The notes beneath the pieces were generated by a model. The model ran no database searches, had not been told where the DNA came from, and was given only the letters and a program-made list of their open reading frames with translations. A DNA stretch of 10,474 nucleotides from an uncultured Clostridia bacterium. GTDB lineage: Bacteria; Bacillota; Clostridia; TANB77; CAG-508. How positions within the stretch are numbered: position 1 is the first letter of the stretch; each line of letters opens with the position of its first letter. The position numbers were made by a program, and so were the translations under genes. Positions 5,721-10,474 of this stretch are shown here, piece by piece. The stretch covers positions 1 through 10,474 of the forward strand of contig CANQMG010000051.1 in NCBI GenBank assembly GCA_947624925.1. Direction: 5' to 3'.

Positions 5721-8700
5721 ATGTCTGAAACAATGAAAAAAGTAAAAGATGTATTTAGTGATATTAAAACAGATAGTAATATATTAAATTGTGACTTATT
5801 GAATGTAAATATATATAAAAAATCTAATAAAATAGATATAGAACTTTTTTGCTATGAAATAATTAAATTAGAAGATGTTTTAAAATTTGAAAATTATTTA
5901 AAAAATAGATTTAATATTGATAATGTAAATATTATATTAAAATTTAAAAATGACATTAATTTGCCTAATATAAAACAGGATTGGGATAGATTGCTAATAT
6001 ACATTAATAAAAAATACCCAATTACTAAGGCAATATTAGTAAACAGTTATATAGAAGTTCAAGATAAAAATATTCAAATTATTTTAGCAGTTAAAGGTGC
6101 CGATTTCTTAATTGCTAGAGGATTTGATAAAATATTAGAAAATATTATTATGAATTTCTATGATGAAAAATACAAAGTTAAATATATAGAAAAAATAGAT
6201 GAACAAATGGTTCACAAATATGAAGAAAATGCTCGACTAACTGAAAAACTTGCAATTGAGCTTGCAGAACAAGAAATTCAAGTTCAAGACAAGGAAACAA
6301 AAAAAATAGAAAATAAACAGTTAGAAAAAAATGAAGCAATAAATGAAGTAGAAAATGGAAAATTAAAAGAAGAAATAGTTCCAGAAGAAAATTCACCTTT
6401 AATATTAGGTAGAAATCCAAATATCAAGGATGGACTAGTGAAAGTTATAGATATAAATATTGATAGTGGAAAAATTTCCTTAGAAGGTGAAATTTTAAAT
6501 ACAGATTCTAGAGAATTAAAAAGTGGCAAATTTTTAGTTCTATTCGATTTATATGATGGTAGTAGTACCATTACTTGTAAATCATTTGTTGAACCTGATA
6601 AAGTAAAAAATGTTTTAAAAAGATTAAAAGATGCAAAAGGAGTAAAAGTTGCGGGAAATGCTCAGTTTGATCCTTTTGCTAAAGAAATTGGTGTAATTGT
6701 TAATGTTATTATAGAAACACCAGGTAGAAAAAAGAATAAAAGAATGGATAATGCAGAAGAAAAGCGTGTAGAATTGCATATGCATACTCAGATGAGTCAA
6801 ATGGACGGAATGACATCTGCTAAAGATTTAATAAAAAGAGCTATGAGTTGGGGAATGAAGTCCATTGCAATAACAGATCATGGAGTTGTACAAGCCTTTC
6901 CTGAAGCTCATAAACTTTTAGGTAGAGATAATCCAGATATGAAAGTAATATATGGCGTTGAAGCATATCTTGTTCCAGATAAGATACCATCTGTTACAAA
7001 TTCTAAGAATCAGAGTTTAGATGTGCAATATTGTGTTTTAGATTTAGAAACTACAGGACTTTCATTTAGAACAGAGAAAATAACAGAAGTAGGAATTATG
7101 AAAGTTAAAAATGGAGAAGTAATAGACGAATTTGAGTGCTTTGTAAATCCACAAAAGCCTATTCCTCCACAGGTTGTAGAAGTAACACATATTACAGATG
7201 ATATGGTTAAAGATGCAGAAACTATTGATAAAGTATTTCCAAAAATTTTAGACTTTATTGGAGATTCAGTATTGGTTGCTCATAATGCAGACTTTGATAT
7301 AGGATTTTTAAAACATAATGCAAAACTATTAGGATATTCACTTGAAAATACATATATAGATACATTGAGATTAGCAAAGGAATTATTTCCAGATTATAAA
7401 AAATATAAATTAGGAATTATAGCTGAAAATCTTGGAATAAAAGTTGATGTTGCTCACCGTGCTTTAGATGATGTTGATACAACAGTAAAAGTGTTTAATA
7501 TAATGATAAAAATGCTTAAAGAAAGAAAAGTACAAACATTAGATGATATTGACAAAAAACTATCAGATGAATTTGAAAGAAAAGATTCATATAAAAAGCT
7601 TCCAAGTTATCATGCTATAATATTAGCAAAAAATTATGTAGGTCTAAAAAATTTGTATAAACTTGTATCAATATCACATCTTCATTATTTTTATAAAAAA
7701 CCTAGAATATTAAAAAGTATATATAAAAAATATTCAGAAGGGTTAATATTAGGAAGTGCTTGCGAGCAAGGTGAGTTATATAGAGCGATTGTTGCAGGAA
7801 AAGATGAAGAAGAAATTGAAAATATTGCAAGAGATTATGATTATTTGGAAATTCAACCATTAGGTAACAACGAGTTTATGGTTAGAAATGGTACAGTTGC
7901 AGATGATGAGGCTTTAAAAGATATAAATAGAAAGATTGTAAATTTAGGAGAAAAATTAAATAAACTTGTTGTAGCCACATGTGATGTTCATTTTATGGAT
8001 CCTGAAGATGAAATATATAGAAGAATATTAATGGCAGGACAAGGATATGATGATGCAGATCAGCAAGCACCGTTGTATTTAAGAACAACAAATGAAATGC
8101 TAGAGGAATTCTCATATTTAGGTATGGAAAAGGCATATGAAGTAGTAGTAACTAACACAAATAAAATTGCAGATATGTGTGATAGAATTAGTCCAATATC
8201 GCCTGAAAAATGTCCTCCTCATATTGAAGGATGTGAAGAAACAATAAAAACAATTGCATATGGAAAAGCTCATGAATTGTATGGTGATGTTCTACCTAAG
8301 ATAGTTGAGGAAAGGTTAGAAAAAGAGTTAAATTCAATTATAAAAAATGGATTTTCCGTTATGTATATTATTGCACAAAAACTTGTGTGGAAATCAAATG
8401 AAGATGGTTATATAGTTGGTTCCAGAGGTTCTGTAGGATCTTCATTTGTTGCAAATATGACAGGTATAACAGAAGTTAATTCTCTTCCACCACATTATAG
8501 ATGCCCAAATTGTAAATATTCAGATTTCACAGATTACGGATATAAAAATGGATTTGATCTACCAGACAAAGATTGTCCAAATTGTGGACATAAATTAGAT
8601 AAAGATGGTATGGATATTCCATTTGAAACATTCTTGGGATTTGACGGAGATAAAGAGCCAGATATAGATTTAAATTTTTCAGGAGAATATCAAGCAAAAG

Positions 8701-10097
8701 CTCATAAATATACTGAAGTAATTTTTGGTAAAGGAACTACTTTTAAAGCTGGAACTGTTGGAACAGTTGCCGATAAGACAGCGTATGGATATGTAAAAAA
8801 ATATTATGAAGATAGACAAGTACCAGTAAACAATGCAGAGATAGTAAGAATAGCACAAGGCTGTACAGGAATAAAAAGAACAACAGGGCAACATCCTGGA
8901 GGAATAATTGTTGTTCCAAAGGGAAGAGAAATATATGAGTTTACTCCAGTACAACATCCGGCAGATGATCCTAATTCAGATATAATAACAACACATTTTG
9001 ATTATCACTCTATAGATCAAAACTTATTAAAATTAGATATATTAGGTCATGATGATCCAACTATGATAAGAATGTTATATGATTTAACTGGAATAGATCC
9101 AACAAAAGTACCTTTAGATGACAAAAAAACTATGTCTATTTTTTCATCTACAGATGCATTAGGAGTAACTCCTGATCAAATTCATTCTGAGGTTGGAAGC
9201 TTAGGAATACCAGAGTTTGGAACTAAATTTGTAAGAGGAATGTTAGTAGATACAAAGCCTACAACATTTGAAGAACTTTTAAGAATATCTGGATTGTCAC
9301 ATGGAACTGATGTATGGCTTGGAAATGCACAAAGTTTAATAGAAGATGGAACGATAACTCTTCAAGAAGCAATATGTACAAGGGATGATATAATGTTATA
9401 TTTGATAAAACAAGGTGTGCCTCCAAAACCAGCATTTAAAATAATGGAAACAGTACGTAAAGGAAAAGCTTTAAAAGATCCAGAACAATGGGAAAAATAT
9501 AAAGAAACAATGAAAGAAAGTAATGTTCCAGATTGGTATATAAAATCATGTGAAAAAATAAAATATATGTTTCCAAAGGCTCATGCTGCTGCATATGTAA
9601 CAAATGCATTTAGAATAGCGTGGTTTAAAGTTCATCAGCCTAAAGCATATTATACAGCTTATTTTACAATAAGAGCAGATGAATTTGATAGTGAGTGTAT
9701 GATATATGGAAAAGAAAAGGTAAAAAACAAAATGAGAGAATTAGAATTGCAAGGAAATAGCATATCTGCAAAAGATAAAAATGTATATTCAATATTGGAA
9801 TTAGTATTAGAAATGTATGAAAGAGGAATAAATTTTTTACCTATTGATTTATATAAATCACACGCTACAAAGTTCATAATGGAAGAAGAAGGAATAAGGC
9901 CACCATTAAATAGTATACCAGGCCTTGGAACAGTTGCAGCAGAAAGTATAGAAACAGCAAAAGCAAAAGGCGAATTTATGTGTATAGATGAATTACAAAC
10001 ACGAGCAAAAGTTGGAAAATCTGTAATAGAACTTTTAAAGAAATTTGGATGTTTAAAAGGAATGACACAAAGTAATCAAATGAGTTTATTTGTTTAA
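5721..10097 (+). CDS. polC: DNA polymerase III alpha subunit, Gram-positive PolC type
   Basis: PolC is the main replicative polymerase of low-GC Gram-positives, with built-in proofreading. The 1458 residues match the family (~1440). Domain order: N-terminal domain (~1-165), charged linker (~166-225), OB fold (~236-333), and PHP domain with ELHMHTQMSQMDG (351-363), TDHGVVQAFPEAH (385-397), E414 and CDVHF (754-758). A DEDDh exonuclease is inserted in the PHP domain: DLETTG (D441, E443), HNADFD (D524), AHRALDD (H579, D584). The polymerase core has SRGSVGSSFVANMTG (901-915), a four-cysteine zinc site (C928, C931, C952, C955), catalytic D981 and D983 in PDIDLNFSG, and D1106. The C-terminal QMSLF (1453-1457) is a sliding-clamp binding motif. 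AAAGGTGA (5707-5714) precedes the ATG. ispG, often just upstream in Clostridia, is absent. All key residues seem intact. Confidence 0.98.
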   Translation: MSETMKKVKDVFSDIKTDSNILNCDLLNVNIYKKSNKIDIELFCYEIIKLEDVLKFENYLKNRFNIDNVNIILKFKNDINLPNIKQDWDRLLIYINKKYPITKAILVNSYIEVQDKNIQIILAVKGADFLIARGFDKILENIIMNFYDEKYKVKYIEKIDEQMVHKYEENARLTEKLAIELAEQEIQVQDKETKKIENKQLEKNEAINEVENGKLKEEIVPEENSPLILGRNPNIKDGLVKVIDINIDSGKISLEGEILNTDSRELKSGKFLVLFDLYDGSSTITCKSFVEPDKVKNVLKRLKDAKGVKVAGNAQFDPFAKEIGVIVNVIIETPGRKKNKRMDNAEEKRVELHMHTQMSQMDGMTSAKDLIKRAMSWGMKSIAITDHGVVQAFPEAHKLLGRDNPDMKVIYGVEAYLVPDKIPSVTNSKNQSLDVQYCVLDLETTGLSFRTEKITEVGIMKVKNGEVIDEFECFVNPQKPIPPQVVEVTHITDDMVKDAETIDKVFPKILDFIGDSVLVAHNADFDIGFLKHNAKLLGYSLENTYIDTLRLAKELFPDYKKYKLGIIAENLGIKVDVAHRALDDVDTTVKVFNIMIKMLKERKVQTLDDIDKKLSDEFERKDSYKKLPSYHAIILAKNYVGLKNLYKLVSISHLHYFYKKPRILKSIYKKYSEGLILGSACEQGELYRAIVAGKDEEEIENIARDYDYLEIQPLGNNEFMVRNGTVADDEALKDINRKIVNLGEKLNKLVVATCDVHFMDPEDEIYRRILMAGQGYDDADQQAPLYLRTTNEMLEEFSYLGMEKAYEVVVTNTNKIADMCDRISPISPEKCPPHIEGCEETIKTIAYGKAHELYGDVLPKIVEERLEKELNSIIKNGFSVMYIIAQKLVWKSNEDGYIVGSRGSVGSSFVANMTGITEVNSLPPHYRCPNCKYSDFTDYGYKNGFDLPDKDCPNCGHKLDKDGMDIPFETFLGFDGDKEPDIDLNFSGEYQAKAHKYTEVIFGKGTTFKAGTVGTVADKTAYGYVKKYYEDRQVPVNNAEIVRIAQGCTGIKRTTGQHPGGIIVVPKGREIYEFTPVQHPADDPNSDIITTHFDYHSIDQNLLKLDILGHDDPTMIRMLYDLTGIDPTKVPLDDKKTMSIFSSTDALGVTPDQIHSEVGSLGIPEFGTKFVRGMLVDTKPTTFEELLRISGLSHGTDVWLGNAQSLIEDGTITLQEAICTRDDIMLYLIKQGVPPKPAFKIMETVRKGKALKDPEQWEKYKETMKESNVPDWYIKSCEKIKYMFPKAHAAAYVTNAFRIAWFKVHQPKAYYTAYFTIRADEFDSECMIYGKEKVKNKMRELELQGNSISAKDKNVYSILELVLEMYERGINFLPIDLYKSHATKFIMEEEGIRPPLNSIPGLGTVAAESIETAKAKGEFMCIDELQTRAKVGKSVIELLKKFGCLKGMTQSNQMSLFV

Positions 10098-10178
10098 TTA
10101 GGGTCAGACCCAGAACGTTAAAAAAATGTAGGGTCAGGTCTTGTGCCTGCCCAGCTCCGAAGAAATTACCCTAAATTA
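10095..10178. repeat. GC-rich palindromic element after polC
   Basis: Bases 10101-10160 are about 53% G+C (32 of 60 by direct count), in strong contrast to the AT-rich surroundings. Two hairpins are visible: GGGTC-A-GACCC (10101-10111), and GGGTCAGG (10131-10138) with CCTGCCC (10146-10152), which has one bulged T and a seven-base loop. TAGGGTCAG is repeated directly at 10099-10107 and 10129-10137. TAATTAGGGT (10095-10104) can also pair with ACCCTAAATTA (10168-10178), enclosing the patch but competing with the first hairpin. No T-tract follows, so it is not a classical terminator, although it may block or protect transcript ends. It looks like a dispersed extragenic palindrome. Confidence 0.7.
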
Positions 10179-10230
10179 AAAATTAAAATTGAATATAATG
10201 AAATTATTTACAAATAATAAATCTAGAAAA

Positions 10231-10272
10231 TTGACGAAAAGGATTCAAAAATAGTAGAATTTATGCTATACT
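10231..10272 (+). promoter_or_regulatory. Promoter of the antitoxin gene
   Basis: TTGACG (10231-10236), an 18-base spacer and TAGAAT (10255-10260) form a good sigma-A-type promoter. An alternative is TTCAAA (10244-10249), 17 bases and TATACT (10267-10272). Either would start transcription within or just past the palindrome at 10267-10284. The gene therefore appears to be transcribed independently of polC. Confidence 0.6.
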
Positions 10273-10284
10273 ATAAATAGTATA
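10267..10284. promoter_or_regulatory. Palindromic operator-like site, 18 bp
   Basis: TATACTAT, then AA, then ATAGTATA form a perfect inverted repeat that overlaps or directly follows the -10 region and lies 20 bases before the start codon. Phd/YefM-type antitoxins commonly repress their own promoters through short palindromes placed like this. Autoregulation here is inferred from position and symmetry. Confidence 0.6.
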
Positions 10285-10304
10285 AAAAAGAGAGGTGTAT
10301 TTAT

Positions 10305-10474
10305 ATGCAACAAATAAATTTAAAAGAAATAGAAACAGCAATAAATCAATATGGAGAAGTTGTATTAAGTAGAAATAAAAAAAATAATTTTGTAGTAATG
10401 AGTATGGAAGAATATAATAAAAATATATTAAGAGAAGAAATAATTAAAGCATTAAAGAAATCAGAACAAGAGAT
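10305..10474 (+). CDS. Phd/YefM-type antitoxin, N-terminal part (cut by window edge)
   Basis: The ATG at 10305 follows the ribosome site AGAGGTG (10291-10297). The frame is open for 56 codons to the end of the window. Residues 16-37 read as the Phd/YefM core: YGEVVLSRN (16-24), a basic turn, then FVVMSMEEYNK (29-39), matching the family pattern GEPV..TR.GKP.AV.MS.EEY. A charged helix follows (REEIIKALKKSEQE), the region that in this family tends toward disorder and neutralises the toxin. The N-terminal arm is a little shorter than in typical members. Such proteins usually bind DNA as dimers and repress their operon. The partner toxin, perhaps RelE/ParE or Doc type, would lie beyond the window and cannot be identified. 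Confidence 0.75.
   Translation, partial: MQQINLKEIETAINQYGEVVLSRNKKNNFVVMSMEEYNKNILREEIIKALKKSEQE

Noticed and set aside
10114..10128. Integron-like attC core (AACGTT followed by TAAAA)
   Set aside because: Only a short palindrome is present. There is no paired core-site set and no integrase gene.
10101..10152. Rho-independent terminator of the polC operon
   Set aside because: The hairpins are GC-rich, but the bases after them are A-rich or mixed, not a T-run, on either strand.

Overview
The window is very AT-rich. All supported genes lie on the + strand and end in TAA or TAG. The Gram-positive replicase PolC, and the order pyrH-frr-uppS-cdsA-rseP-polC, point to a low-GC Firmicute, most likely an uncultured or gut-type Clostridia member. 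The exact lineage cannot be read from the sequence. No rRNA, tRNA, CRISPR array, insertion sequence or integrase gene is visible.

Layout. Bases 1-87 look like the tail of an unrecognised gene. A 65-base imperfect palindrome (104-168) follows. Next is an unusual gene (275-1945): nearly four 222-bp repeats encode a probable helix-turn-helix (HTH) module, followed by a C-terminal half that resembles sigma-70 regions 2 and 4. A promoter-like sequence then opens a compact housekeeping operon (2059-10097): UMP kinase, ribosome recycling factor, undecaprenyl diphosphate synthase, CDP-diacylglycerol synthase, a short site-2 protease and DNA polymerase III PolC. After polC there is a GC-rich palindromic patch, then a promoter with a perfect 18-bp palindrome, then the start of a Phd/YefM-type antitoxin gene cut by the window edge.

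How the genes fit together. pyrH supplies UDP for nucleotide synthesis, and frr recycles ribosomes. uppS makes the lipid carrier for the cell wall, and cdsA makes the activated precursor of phospholipids. rseP is an intramembrane protease, and polC replicates the chromosome. The MEP-pathway genes dxr and ispG, which often flank rseP in Clostridia, are both absent here. rpsB-tsf is not seen upstream of pyrH, and rimP-nusA does not directly follow polC.

The most interesting item is the repeat gene. Its repeats are identical in DNA over hundreds of bases, yet a stretch of about ten codons at the predicted recognition helix differs between units, and every base difference there changes an amino acid. 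Joined to a sigma-like module, this suggests a modular DNA-reading transcription factor whose specificity is diversified. That role is a hypothesis from sequence reading only.
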